Shown: positions 25,601 to 32,436, counted from the stretch's first letter. The stretch is DNA of 64,000 nt from Mytilisepta virgata (GCA_028015205.1 JAPWFG010000018.1:3472001-3536000), one strand, 5' to 3'. Numbers and translations: made by a program. The notes: generated by a model not told the origin, from the letters alone.

Positions 25601-28600
25601 TAATTAGTTTGTGTTTATTAAGCATGTATCCTAAACAGGAATAATTAATATTATCAATGTGCTAGGAATCATTGTCTTTCTTCTAAAAAATCCTCGTGAA
25701 AGAAGACAAAAAAAGACTAACGAAAATAGAATGAAAAAAATAAATATATACTCAAAGTAATATCTATAAGGTCTGGAAATTTACTAGGTATTCCGTCAGA
25801 AAAAAAGTAATTCGCTTTTCAGTCTATCATGATTGTTATCATTAATCTTCGTTTTATTTCGTCTGTTTAACTGACCATGTTAGGAAACGTCAAGCAAAGA
25901 TCCTAGACAATTTTCAATATTTAAAGGAAAACAAAATTAAGCAAACAACTGGAATAAATAATTAAATAAACATAAACAACAATTCTCCGGCAGATTGCAG
26001 CGACAAACGCGTTCTTCAATATACACAAATGTCAATAACTGAGCGATCAATTATCCAATATTATTTGATTAGTGACGTAATCTAATTTAAAAAATGCAAA
26101 TCAAAACTATGATATCCGATGTCTTCTCATTTCTCTTCTGAATTAAAATATCATGGATTATTAAATTTACGCATAGAATGTTCGGTGATACATGTAGGTA
26201 TAAGATTTTGTGTATTTCTTAATATGATACATTTTATATTAAACATGTTAAACACGGTATAAATATTGTATATCAAATACGTGAAATATAAAAACATTAT
26301 TTTCACAAGACGATCAGAAACAAGTCAAAGCCGACGCTTACAGATATAGAGGGTGATAATCTCTATTATTTCATGGAGAAGTCTGGGAATAAAACATGAA
26401 AAAGTATGTAACATAAATTATGATCTTGACGTTCTTAACCGATCAAAACAAAAATTTCAGATCTTTTTTATCCTCACCGAAAGGATCAGAATTATTTTGA
26501 AAAAGGTCTAACTGTATCAATAACGAACGTTTTGAAATGACCAGATTTTGACGGTTGGTTCGATTGTTCCCTCCTTCGAATATCTTTTTGATATTTCTTG
26601 ACTTTACTTAAGACGAATCAAGATTGAAACGGCCGGTCAGGACCGAAATCGAGTCACTAGTGATGACATCTTTTCAATACTTAGGATGACAAGAGGAATG
26701 GGTCAGGTAGAAGTGTGCCTCGGTTGGTTTGTAACAGACAAAGGTTTCGACTCGCTAAAAGAGAATGTATATTTAATGGAGGGATGGTAAGATGAGAGGA
26801 AATCGATAAAAGTCTGGAGTTACATGCCAGAGACACCGGACACCCAGACGATATCATCTACATGATCTATGTGTTTTTCTAATAGACGCGGAAAAGGTAC
26901 ATCAAATTTCGTGAACATCTTTTCCTCCAGGTACCCAACAAACAAACCTGAAAAACTCGGTCCCAAAGTCTTACTCATGGCCACCCTTCTTATCGCAACC
27001 TACTTACTTCCTTGTTCACAATACGAAAAGCCTAACTGCAGACCGCGGTAATGGTCTCTGGGGGAATGCGACTCTCCCTGCACACTAAAGACCCCTTCGA
27101 AAAAAGAGAAAATTAATGGAAGGCTAAAGAAAGGCTAAAAAAGCGCTACCCAACCATCCATCCCTTTACTGTTGCAGTCAAAATCGATTCCCCTTAGTGA
27201 CCAACCACTATTTGAATTGTGTTTCATAAAGTTTTGAATTAGTTTTCGTCCTGAAGAAACACGGAATATTTGCACCCTGGAGGTTAAACGAAAAATAAGT
27301 CAATCATATTACAGTTTCGACATTTGTTGGTTTTTAACATTTTGTAGAATGCGATATGAGTTATTTTTGTGAAAACTGTGAGAACAAATGTGATGGCTGT
27401 ATTGCCAATGTATGTGACCGCACGGAGGGTATTTGTACTAATGATACCCATTGTAAACCCGGGTGGTTGTTGGAGGAAAAATGCAATAACAGTAAGTAGC
27501 AATAATCCTATTAAACCGAGAATTTGAAAGTATTTATCTGTTCAAGTCTTTTAAAGATGCACACATCGTTTTGAATCAATAGACGATCTCTGTTCGCCAT
27601 GCATTGTAAATGTTTATCATCTGTTGTGTGTATATTTTATTAATCTAAATATACCCACTTCAATTCAGCCCGGGATTTTGAATATCTTATTTGATAAACG
27701 GTTTAATTCAACTAATTTTTGTAACATCATCATTACTTAAATAGTGGAAATGAAAATAAAACATGGATCGAAACTATAAAATACTAAAAGAGGTCATGTA
27801 ACAATCTTCAGTATAATGTATGAATCCATTTATACAAGTTGACAATGCAAGATATCCTATAAAAAAACATTACTATAAATATAACTAAACAACATTGAGA
27901 TACCTAACACAGCAGATTTATTCGAGTACAAGAAAAAAGTTGATAATTATAACATCCTGGAAAAAAATTATAAGACAAAGGCATGTAAAAGAGAAAAACC
28001 AGGGGTCAACGATATTAAGATAATTACGATATATAGTGTTTAGGCAATTTATAAGGTTATCGATAGTTTTCCGAAATAGCCAAATGTTAAAAGATTGAAC
28101 AATTACATCCTGACTGTACCAAGATTTAAACAGTAGTATATAAAGCGTCATTTTGATTTTCTTTCTAGCTTTATTGAGAACATTGCTATCGAAGTCGATG
28201 GAGTACAGTACAAACTTTAGTTTGTGTTTTCGGTTTTATTCCCTTTCTTCCTTTAAAACATATGCACATCAGATTTGTTCAATATTTATCAAATAAATCA
28301 CAAACATAAATCACAAACATATTCTCAACCTGATTTGTCTGAACACTACATTGTTTGTATCAAATATGCCCTTTTCGTCCCTTTCGGACAGATAACATAA
28401 CCGTAGATACAGGTCTCTGATTATCAAACTTTAAAAATTGATATATGAAATTTCCCCTAAAATTACCAATAACTTGATAGATAGAATAAAAAAAAACATG
28501 TTCTATAAAATAGGGCTGCTTACGTAAAAAAATTAGCATATACATTTATAATGTGCTATAGTTTGATTTTCTTGTACTGCTCGTAATTAAATATAATGCC

Positions 28601-31600
28601 ACATCTACGTGTCGGCTAAGAGTCCTTGATTACACATATTTTGAATGCAAACATGTATTCAGAAACAACATATCCGAATTTAAAATCTAAATAAAAAAAA
28701 ATCAGTACTAGATTATTATATGACAAACGAGACGTTTTTTAATTTTATTTGTATGCACAACATATGGTGTTTATATTTCTCAATTAATACGATATGCTAG
28801 AGCCATTAGACACTATACTGACTTCTTGTTGCACAGTTTTTCCCACCCGGAGACAAGAGAAAGCGGAATACACATGTTTGTATTTGTCATGTTTTTATCA
28901 TTCATATCCTCCCGTAAGTTCTTCCACAACTGAACTGGGAATTTGATCTGAATCACCAGTCATCATTTTCTATGAAACTTGGTTATTTTGTAATAATATA
29001 GCTGCTAGTTTAGAAACATTAGCAAGTATTTTTCGTCATATACTATTTCTCATAACTACAATTTTAACACGTATAATTACTTTGGTTATTCGTTATCGTT
29101 TTGACGTATTGTTTCGTTTTCAATATCTTTGCAAACACGACAACAAATAAAATAAAAAGCTAAAAACCATTTGGTACGTCACGTCTGCGGGTGGGAAAAA
29201 CTGTGCAAAAGTCGCCAGGCAGATAAGGCTGGTAATATTCTTGTAGTTTATTTTATTATTCAGTATATTTACTGACATGTTTATCACATCACATTATTTT
29301 GAAGACCAGAAACAGGAGGCCCATTACAAACCTTATATTTTTTAAATAATAGGATTGAAGTTAAAACACTACTTTAAGTTGAAATTTAAAATCAATCAAT
29401 TAACAATTGCACCGTCTAACACTTATGCCTATTGCGAAGCAATGATAAAAAACGACGAACAACTACATCATCAAAGTGAAAGTTAAACCATCTGGATATA
29501 TAACGCTCTACGTACACATGCATTCACATATCTACCTTATAAAATACTCGCGTTACAAAAAACTCGGAAATGCAAAATATGAATACAAAAGATTATTAGG
29601 AATAAAACCAAACGTCAAAAACGCTTATCCAAAACCTGAATTTTAAATTGATATTTTAATTTTCCATATAATACTTTATTGAAGATTCTCTCTGAATTAA
29701 TTTCATTATTTCGGATTACTGAATCACTTTATATCAACACCTAACAGAAGTGATAAGTTGATTCCCTGTCAATAAAAGTATTTTATAGTAATGTTAAAAC
29801 AAGGTTTAAGACAAAATTTACCATTAAACCTTTCTATGCAATACCAACATTACTGTAATAAATTAGAACTATTCCTAATAGAATTAAACATTTTAATGTG
29901 CTCTTAAACTACATTGTATCATGGTTTCAGAATGTAGCAATGGAACGTATGGTAGAAACTGTTCTGAATCATGTAACGGATGCGTCGATGACATTTGCGA
30001 CCACGTTGATGGTTTCTGTAGTATTACCCAAAAGTGTAAACCTGGATGGAAAACCTTACCAAAATGTGACGAGAGTAAGCAGAATATTTATAAGAAAACC
30101 TTGAATTATACAAGATTAAATCTTACTTGATATTTTATTAATATAAAATACACCCGAATGCTCACCATTCCGTTTATACCATACAAAAAATAGGTAACTG
30201 TTTAATATTATCTATATACATGCTTCAGTTTCATTATATATATATCTATAACATTTAAACAACCACTTCACAACACAGTGTTCAGTTTATGGTGGAACTG
30301 ACATTACAGATCGTTTTTTACTATATTGTGTCTGCCTCTTTCAATATGCTTTCTGTTATACCTTTGAAGTGTTTATTAGATATTTTATTATCTTAATTTG
30401 TTTATAATGAGAGAGATTTTTGCGCTTTAGATTTATTCATTTCCATATGATTCTTAATTATATTTATTCTTTATTATATAATATTATTATTATCTTATTT
30501 GTGCTTTATAGTTGGTGTCATGACAGAAGATTCAGACTCGAGTGCATCCATTGGAGCAGGAGTTGGTGTTTCATTATTTGTGTTAATTATCATTTTACTG
30601 AGCACGATTATTTATTTAAGGTGAATATTGCTTTCTTAGCTACGAAACGTAACACGTAATTTCGTACAAGTATTAGATTCAGTTTAAATGGAACTCCCGC
30701 ATTACTTTTTTCTAATACTTTTTCAGGGCATGATCGCTAGCACGTTTCCTACTAACCAAGTAATCACAGTACATGCGCTAAGTCATCGTGAGATACTAGA
30801 ACCATTTGTTTCTTTGTATCTTGATAACGTGATACTTTTGTCCTGAAGAAGATACTTTTAAAACTCTTCAAACATAACTCACTTTGATCTTAAATGGTTA
30901 TTGCTGCTTTGTTTCAAAAAGAAAACTGTATGACCGAATTTATTTACTTCAGTATTAATTTGTGAGAATCATAATATGACAGAAAAAATATGTTGTACTT
31001 CTTCTGGAATCAACAACTAGCTCTATCATATATTTCGATACTTTCATTTACATGTAATTTTCTAAGCTTAGGGCGGCATCCCAACTGCAATTTAAAAGAA
31101 GTAATAACAGGAGTCTCATTTTCAGTGTTAGATGGAATGGAAACACAATCCTAAAATTTTTACTTTAATTCAACTTTGCATTCAAGTAAGAAACATTATT
31201 ATGTTTGTTAGTTTTATCTCTGAAATTTTAAAGTTAAGAAACTAATGAAGTATATTTAGCAGTTCGATGCATAGCCTTAAGCTTTAATTTGAAACAAACG
31301 ACTGCAGGGCAAAGTTTATCTTATAGGCAGCGTAATAGTAGAAATGGTATATGTCGTGGAACAGAACACACTTCTGAATATGAAAATACACCTAAAAGTT
31401 CCTATTATACAGGTAACTATAACAATTGGAAATGATATAGCAGACACAATTTACGAATCTTACTTTAATTGGTAGCTAATTGCTTGATATATTGATCATA
31501 ACACGTACATTTCATGGAAAAAAGTAATTTGTATTATGACCTCAATTAACATGCATGAGAATAACGTTTGACTTGTAGCACTGACGAAACCATTTAAAAC

Positions 31601-32322
31601 TCAATATGCTTTTTTGTGTATCCTTTGGTTGAACAGTAAGTCTAAGTCAGTGAAAAAGTCATTTGACAAACATTGAATAAACCAACTATACGGTAAATTT
31701 TATTACTGAAGAAACATAAATGCAGACCTCGAAAATTAAACAAAATTACAGGAAAAAGTACTATAATATGGTTTCAAAGAGTTTTCATGAAGAATTTGAT
31801 GGAGATGAAGCGGATTTTAAGAAATTTCGGAAAATTGACTATTCATAACTAAATAGACTGTCTGAACTTTAACAAAAAACTGGTTTTAACCATTAAAGTA
31901 AAGACCAACATGAAGAATGATTTATAAATGAACAAAAAAAAAAAACACACACACACAACGTGATTCCGTGTTTGTATCAACTGCAGGTGTCTCTTCCTTG
32001 AAAGAACAAATTATGACATCTCTTCCTCGTAATTTACCTAAAATATTCTTCTTACTTCGGGTATGTTTTAAACGTTAATATTTTTATTTTATATTCAGAT
32101 CTTCAAAACATGAATATCGATGACAGACAAGAAACGGGCTATATTAATACTGGGACATCTGAACATGTGTACGATGGCGTGCAGCCGCAGTCTGAAAATG
32201 GAATCGATACCAAACCAGAAGATGTAACTAATAATAAACAAAAAGATACAAATGTTTATGAATCAATCGCTAATAACAAAACAAACACTGACATGGTTAT
32301 CTATCAAAATGAAATCCTATAA
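1..32322 (+). CDS. Gene model: F5/8C + multi-EGF transmembrane receptor (5' partial, 15 exons, lesions in 5' half)
   Basis: Seen: fifteen plus-strand segments with protein similarity, nearly all bounded by AG/GT, with splice phases that join (phase 1 through the ectodomain, phase 2 then 1 in the tail). Predicted order: signal peptide end, F5/8C domain, two EGF modules, second F5/8C domain, six EGF-like modules, one membrane span, about 103 cytoplasmic residues. Known: F5/8C or fucolectin domains bind glycans or lipids, and EGF-rich single-pass receptors such as the MEGF/SREC/Draper group act in scavenging and recognition. Inferred: a cell-surface recognition receptor of a mollusc-expanded family. 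Four 5' exons are damaged: MITE at 4,919, stop at 6,321, frameshifts near 9,312 and 13,776. Exons from 16,370 to the stop are open and encode about 424 residues. It may be a decaying gene, a gene using skipped exons, or a sequence with consensus errors. Confidence 0.7.
518..835 (+). repeat. Minisatellite of a 'ggttctagggtagaactgtc' motif
   Basis: About ten degenerate copies of a roughly 26-bp unit, with a near-exact 52-bp double unit at 640-691 and 692-743. The same motif appears in opposite orientation at 63,105-63,410. Confidence 0.85.
1150..1385 (+). repeat. Unique AT-rich flank plus 3-4 further minisatellite units
   Basis: The AT-rich block at 1,150-1,220 ends in 'aattttgatgtt' and is followed at 1,300-1,385 by the same 26-bp minisatellite motif. 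The reverse complement of 63,400-63,500 matches this arrangement, so block plus minisatellite belongs to one dispersed element family. Confidence 0.65.
1602..1633 (+). repeat. Poly-A run (32 bp)
   Basis: Uninterrupted A homopolymer; possibly the tail of a retrotransposed sequence, but no source transcript is recognisable upstream. Confidence 0.9.
2200..3306 (+). mobile_element. 5'-truncated LINE (CR1/L2-like), reverse transcriptase C-terminal part, frameshifted
   Basis: Seen: from about 2,275 the sequence encodes the thumb and C-terminal part of a non-LTR reverse transcriptase, with diagnostic segments LNEDKTEL, SRLDYGNALLYG, SLHWLPI, YKAQHGKAPSYL and AAPTLWNSLPSSLRN. The reading switches frame near 2,685-2,695, where one extra base separates KLQ from the expected N-T-A-A-R-L-I-T-R. 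It ends at 3,086 with a stop. The 3' tail has the GCGCTTAGAG...CACTCTATAAATA form and finishes in ATT repeats at 3,289-3,306, as in CR1/L2 LINEs. Known: these elements are commonly 5'-truncated on insertion. It lies in intron 1 and is dead: no YADD catalytic motif remains upstream. Confidence 0.88.
4707..4918 (+). pseudogene. Exon 2: first half of F5/8C domain 1, donor side interrupted by a MITE
   Basis: Acceptor ttttag at 4,701-4,706, phase 1. The reading is open for about 70 codons and shows the fucolectin-type F5/8C start: NLTPEGQARQS, YSADRAL, WSSGCSHTAQGGKKFAWWSLNF, then ITTIILYYRD. The domain normally continues with a basic residue and L/V-NG-F-S, which is exactly what exon 3 supplies. 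The similarity stops at TCNA, where the TIR of a 759-bp MITE begins. The bases after the MITE (5,680 on) read taagtgat, as would remain of a GTAAGT donor. The native junction therefore seems to have been split by the insertion. Whether a MITE-internal GT now serves as donor cannot be told. Confidence 0.72.
4919..5677. mobile_element. CpG-rich foldback MITE with 18-bp exact TIR
   Basis: Both ends carry GCTATGGTCAGACGGACA in inverted orientation, and the TIR continues imperfectly to about 50 bp. The interior is a dense patchwork of the words TACGCA, TACGGA, TGCGGA and TGCGCA, very CpG-rich against an AT-rich, CpG-poor background. No transposase is encoded; the open frames inside it (for example 5,157-5,459) reflect the word repeats. 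No clear target-site duplication is visible. It sits at the exon 2/intron 2 junction of the receptor gene. Confidence 0.85.
5678..6210 (+). other. Intron 2 remainder
   Basis: AT-rich intron between the MITE and exon 3. It starts with taagtgat, a probable remnant of the original splice donor. No exon or recognisable repeat is seen. Confidence 0.5.
6211..6435 (+). pseudogene. Exon 3: second half of F5/8C domain 1, with one in-frame stop
   Basis: Acceptor ttttacag ends at 6,210; donor GTAAGT at 6,436; length 225, phase 1-1. The frame reads PQRVNGFSLYVTNGT, GPVGFLCYKDPS, then TAA at 6,321-6,323, then without any shift NQKFIFNIDCNT, GKKVLFYN and FVELCYVEVH, the usual end of an F5/8C domain (x-C-x-V-E-V-x-G). 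The single stop could be a CAA-to-TAA change. Splice sites and phase are intact, so the exon could be skipped without shifting frame. Alternatives: real nonsense allele, pseudogene decay, or consensus error. Confidence 0.8.
7100..7350. repeat. Two-copy degenerate tandem repeat (~159 bp)
   Basis: 'caatttcacaatttcag...tttcaaaattgaaaacc' at 7,104 recurs as 'caatttcatgatttccg...tttcaaaattaaaaacc' at 7,264, each followed by a 'gaacaatatta' segment. Intronic and of unknown origin. Confidence 0.5.
7560..8330 (-). mobile_element. LINE ORF2 C-terminal fragment, degenerate
   Basis: Read on the minus strand, 8,202-7,918 encodes FEKLHIKFIKEIFGV and CRAVLARLPM, the conserved post-RT region of many animal LINEs (typically E-K-V-H-L-K-F-x-K). 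After frame breaks, about 7,735-7,600 reads RDKRFCQICKTNQIENEVHF and then LPKC, the C-x2-C...H-x4-C zinc-knuckle end of such ORFs. Several frameshifts separate the parts, so it is a dead copy. It lies antisense in intron 3. Confidence 0.8.
9213..9397 (+). pseudogene. Exon 4: two EGF-like modules, one-base frameshift
   Basis: Acceptor AG at 9,211-9,212 (weak pyrimidine tract); donor GTAAGT at 9,398; phase 1-1 by its ends, but length 185 is one base short of a multiple of three. The first part reads CPLTKYGINCSMSCPEKC and CFPANGSC. The second part reads, in the next frame, CLNNSCSDDGTCNIGC and then NGKNGKYCDN. The switch lies in 'ctggattctgtttg' (about 9,308-9,319), where one lost T would restore the Cys spacing. 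The exon joins F5/8C domain 1 to domain 2 in the model. Alternative explanations are as for exon 3. Confidence 0.75.
9570..9752 (+). CDS. Exon 5: first half of F5/8C domain 2
   Basis: Acceptor gttttacag ends at 9,569; donor GTAAGT at 9,753; 183 bp, phase 1-1, fully open. It reads YKNLALNRPAVQ (the standard fucolectin/F5/8C opening N-L-A-L-x-x-x-A), then LSVDGYRVPTSCTTFTASNS, WIEVDIG and AVYLNIIG. The final split codon g|at with exon 6 gives Asp, continuing VYLNII-D-TSSN. This exon is undamaged. Confidence 0.85.
11212..11240. repeat. (CA)n(TA)n microsatellite
   Basis: Short CA tract running into a TA tract. Confidence 0.85.
12830..13661 (-). mobile_element. Penelope-like reverse transcriptase fragment plus 3' tail, dead
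   Basis: Minus strand: 13,661-13,380 contains SFNITFRYKADVTDSKTF, equivalent to the RT catalytic region usually F-R-Y-I-D-D-V, so the catalytic D-D is lost. Then IYDKRDDFNFSFVNFLF (about 13,350), SQLVRYSRAYVSY and RGLLLWQKLLDQNF (about 13,290-13,200), all recognisable in bivalve Penelope-type RTs, in shifting frames. It ends with FPFGAPDFTPGF and a stop near 12,970, then an untranslated tail to about 12,830. The same tail recurs inverted at 32,500-32,690. The Penelope assignment is from remembered family resemblance. Confidence 0.72.
13756..13940 (+). pseudogene. Exon 6: second half of F5/8C domain 2, one-base frameshift
   Basis: Acceptor cattttag ends at 13,755; donor GTAAGT at 13,941; ends are phase 1-1, but length 185 is one base short of a multiple of three. 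It opens in one frame (TSSNQEK) and continues in another as YSIYCTNVSNSNEILLHNG, then SHDIAVNKTICRYVRILPPN and ICEIEVIG, the typical F5/8C finish. The switch falls at the A run of 'caagaaaaaag' (13,774-13,779), so a single lost A explains it. A homopolymer is where both real slippage and consensus errors occur. Confidence 0.8.
13941..16369 (+). other. Intron 6
   Basis: AT-rich intron. 13,941-15,270 and 15,890-16,369 show nothing recognisable; a degenerate tandem repeat fills 15,280-15,880. Confidence 0.5.
15280..15880. repeat. Degenerate tandem repeat of 'ttgacct...catgtgacc' units
   Basis: About three diverged units of roughly 180-200 bp, marked by 'cacatcaccttgaccg', 'ttgactttgaccttatcttaacagtccagtgac' type segments and 'ctttaccttgacctcatttt' with 'agtccagtgacc'. 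Confidence 0.6.
16370..16504 (+). CDS. Exon 7: EGF-like module
   Basis: Acceptor aaatttcag ends at 16,369; donor GTATTA at 16,505; 135 bp, phase 1-1, open. It reads CHSGWYGKYCNMSCPEKC, then GGPCDLDTGTCTYGC and YTGTKCEK: eight cysteines in the spacing of the laminin/MEGF-type EGF repeat. The split codon with exon 8 gives Lys. This is the first exon of the intact 3' half. Confidence 0.88.
16646..16801 (+). CDS. Exon 8: EGF-like module with a poly-C encoded proline tract
   Basis: Acceptor ttttttcag ends at 16,645; donor GTATAC at 16,802; 156 bp, phase 1-1, open. It reads CENGKYGSQCLRECSANCNS, then eight or so codons made almost only of C (16,706-16,728: ten C, one T, eleven C), giving a proline run, then CDHVTGICVNGGCKPGW and HNCTT. 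The tract sits between two cysteines where sister exons have G-C-V-x-N/D-x-C. Frame is kept across the run in this sequence. Gain or loss of one C would truncate the receptor before the membrane span. Confidence 0.85.
16706..16728. repeat. Coding poly-C tract
   Basis: C10-T-C11 inside exon 8; G-quadruplex potential on the minus strand and i-motif potential on the plus strand. Confidence 0.9.
17041..18512. mobile_element. TIR element with subterminal 'tagtccgaa' repeats
   Basis: Left end 'atacgaagacccattagtc' (17,064) matches the reverse complement of the right end 'ctacgaagacccaatagtc' (18,495-18,477). The outer sequences 'gtatac' and 'gtgtac' extend the match imperfectly to about 33 bp. Near both ends the word family TAGTCCGAA / TTGTCCGAA recurs every 18-25 bp (17,075-17,165 and, inverted, 18,375-18,480). 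No transposase seen; a Penelope fragment lies inside. Confidence 0.65.
17540..17810 (-). mobile_element. Penelope-like RT C-terminal fragment
   Basis: Minus strand 17,787-17,545 reads LHNVYGRLDELIGRYKVFIS, then RMTSVKF, then GGSPDVTPGF. It matches the end of the copy at 12.97 kb (GAPDFTPGF) and the one at 58.65 kb (GTPDVTPGF). Nested inside the 17,041-18,512 TIR element. Confidence 0.65.
18590..19355. repeat. Tandem-unit element, ~130-150 bp units
   Basis: Five units each contain 'gtctaaagacctag(a/g)', '(t)ggtgtgtaggtaggtta', 'ctcaagatgatgtgt' and 'ttgacctcaaggtcaataa'. Flanks 'aaccaggttttcctctgg' (18,595) and 'ggaaaacccggttt' (19,312) look like matching ends of one element. Confidence 0.75.
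19675..20760. repeat. Tandem-unit element with short inverted ends
   Basis: Starts 'ttagtccctaccgac' and ends 'gccggtagggaac', a short imperfect inverted match. Inside, diverged units of roughly 170-190 bp repeat 'tattagttttccggactt', 'ccaactgatcttattttt' and 'gagctacagataa'. Confidence 0.7.
21555..21745 (+). mobile_element. tRNA-derived SINE
   Basis: 21,571-21,625 has a pol III A-box-like 'tggtctcgtggtag' and a good B box 'gagttcgatccc' (21,612-21,623), with the tRNA-like stretch broken elsewhere. It is followed by 'gctgcttctccgtcaagcac' and 'gcggcatgtaggagttacagc', a body I associate with bivalve SINEs. Not a functional tRNA, because no complete acceptor stem is formed. Confidence 0.7.
22620..22675. 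repeat. Short dispersed repeat, copy 1
   Basis: 'tcgatttcccctccttcgaatatcccctttgcatttcttgacgttact'-type segment; a second copy is at 26,565-26,610 with about six differences. Confidence 0.65.
23068..23211 (+). CDS. Exon 9: EGF-like module (144-bp type)
   Basis: Acceptor aatttag ends at 23,067; donor GTAAGT at 23,212; 144 bp, phase 1-1, open. Eight cysteines: CSPGKYGIKCSESCIGC, then LCDNVDGICDNKTVC and PGWKFGPKCKE. Exons 11 and 12 have the same length and Cys spacing, including G-C-(V/I) and C-D-x-(V/T)-(D/E)-G-x-C, so these three exons probably arose by exon duplication. Confidence 0.88.
23212..23488 (+). other. Intron 9
   Basis: Short AT-rich intron with canonical GT/AG ends; nothing else seen. 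Confidence 0.6.
23489..23620 (+). CDS. Exon 10: EGF-like module
   Basis: Acceptor tttgcag ends at 23,488; donor GTAAAA at 23,621; 132 bp, phase 1-1, open. It reads CNDTYYGLNCQDRCYC, then PCNKSTGNCKAGC and FEGTSCSK: eight cysteines, closest in pattern to exon 7 (both have C-x-x-x-T-G-x-C then G-C-x-x-G-(Y/F)-x-G-T-x-C). Confidence 0.87.
23823..23965. repeat. Two-copy tandem repeat, 72-bp period
   Basis: 'aaaatgttttggtttcaaa', '(c/t)ttacttta(t/g)a' and 'aatattaaaatttgaaaaat' occur twice in tandem. Confidence 0.8.
26565..26610. repeat. Short dispersed repeat, copy 2
   Basis: 'ccctccttcgaatatctttt' and 'atttcttgactttact' match copy 1 at 22,620-22,675. Confidence 0.6.
27348..27491 (+). CDS. Exon 11: EGF-like module (144-bp type)
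   Basis: Acceptor tttgtag ends at 27,347; donor GTAAGT at 27,492; 144 bp, phase 1-1, open. It reads CDMSYFCENCENKCDGC, then VCDRTEGICTNDTHCKPGW and EEKCNN. It is the most diverged of the three 144-bp modules: the usual Y-G before the second Cys is replaced by Y-F-C-E-N, which adds a ninth cysteine. An unpaired Cys in an EGF fold is unusual and could pair between chains. Confidence 0.85.
27492..29930 (+). other. Intron 11
   Basis: AT-rich, 2.4 kb; carries one TIR MITE (28,829-29,208). No exon is seen in 27,492-28,828 or 29,209-29,930. Confidence 0.5.
28829..29208. mobile_element. MITE, 380 bp, 26-bp TIR
   Basis: TIR TTGCACAGTTTTTCCCACCC continues to 26 bp with one mismatch (left 'gg agac', right 'gc agac'). 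The interior is AT-rich and non-coding. No unambiguous target duplication. Confidence 0.8.
29931..30074 (+). CDS. Exon 12: EGF-like module (144-bp type)
   Basis: Acceptor ggtttcag ends at 29,930; donor GTAAGC at 30,075; 144 bp, phase 1-1, open. It reads CSNGTYGRNCSESCNGC, then ICDHVDGFCSITQKCKPGW and PKCDE. Close to exon 9 (shared NCSESC/KCSESC, VDG, PGWK, P-K-C). It is the membrane-proximal module. Confidence 0.88.
30075..30511 (+). other. Intron 12
   Basis: AT-rich intron with GT/AG ends and long TA and TTA runs near its 3' end; nothing else seen. Confidence 0.55.
30512..30620 (+). CDS. Exon 13: juxtamembrane stalk and transmembrane helix
   Basis: Acceptor tttatag ends at 30,511; donor GTGAAT at 30,621; 109 bp, entering in phase 1 and leaving in phase 2. 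An acidic/serine stalk, MTEDSDSSAS, leads into a hydrophobic helix of about 22 residues (GAGVGVSLFVLIIILLS, then TIIYL) with a GxGxG start. The next exon begins RQRNSRN, a typical stop-transfer sequence, so the protein is type I with its C-terminus in the cytosol. Confidence 0.87.
30621..32098 (+). other. Introns 13 and 14 (flanking exon 14)
   Basis: AT-rich non-coding sequence apart from exon 14. It includes an A-run followed by a CA microsatellite near 31,935-31,960. No further exon is seen. Confidence 0.5.
31327..31412 (+). CDS. Exon 14: cytoplasmic tail, first part
   Basis: Acceptor cttatag ends at 31,326; donor GTAACT at 31,413; 86 bp, phase 2 to phase 1, open. It reads RQRNSRNGICRGTEH, then SEYENTPKSSYYT. 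It holds the first Y-x-N motif (EYENT), which as phosphotyrosine fits Grb2-type SH2 binding. Confidence 0.8.
32099..32322 (+). CDS. Exon 15: terminal cytoplasmic tail exon
   Basis: Acceptor atattcag ends at 32,098; open from phase 1 to the TAA at 32,320-32,322. The tail is acidic and polar (ENGIDTKPEDVTNN) with spaced tyrosines: GYINTG, HVYDGV, NVYESI and IYQNEIL. With EYENT from exon 14 this gives three Y-x-N sites and two Y-x-x-(V/I) sites. Known: pY-x-N recruits Grb2-like adaptors; paired Y-x-x-(I/L) forms ITAM/ITIM-like sites. Inferred: phosphotyrosine signalling after ligand binding. No NPxY motif is present, unlike many MEGF10/Draper tails. Confidence 0.87.
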
Positions 32323-32430
32323 AAACAACGAGGGAACATGCATATTTTTATAAAACTGTCATAAGTTTCATTTTATGTTTAAAATTTTTAAATGAAATAC
32401 ATCTGAGCCAAAGTAACATGCTCTTACATT

Positions 32431-32436
32431 ATTAAA
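32431..32436 (+). promoter_or_regulatory. Candidate polyadenylation signal ATTAAA
   Basis: ATTAAA about 110 bp after the stop codon; the nearest variant signal seen downstream of exon 15. Confidence 0.35.

Larger units (their letters stand above)
23621..27347 (+). other. Intron 10 (3.7 kb)
   Basis: Contains a two-copy 72-bp tandem repeat (23,823-23,965) and copy 2 of a dispersed repeat (26,565-26,610). 26,640-27,120 has interrupted open stretches on the plus strand that look like decayed coding sequence of an unknown element. I find nothing in 23,970-26,560. Confidence 0.45.

Noticed and set aside
26640..27120. Possible exon or gene in intron 10
   Set aside because: Open stretches are interrupted by several stops, show no EGF or F5/8C cysteine pattern and no matching splice sites.
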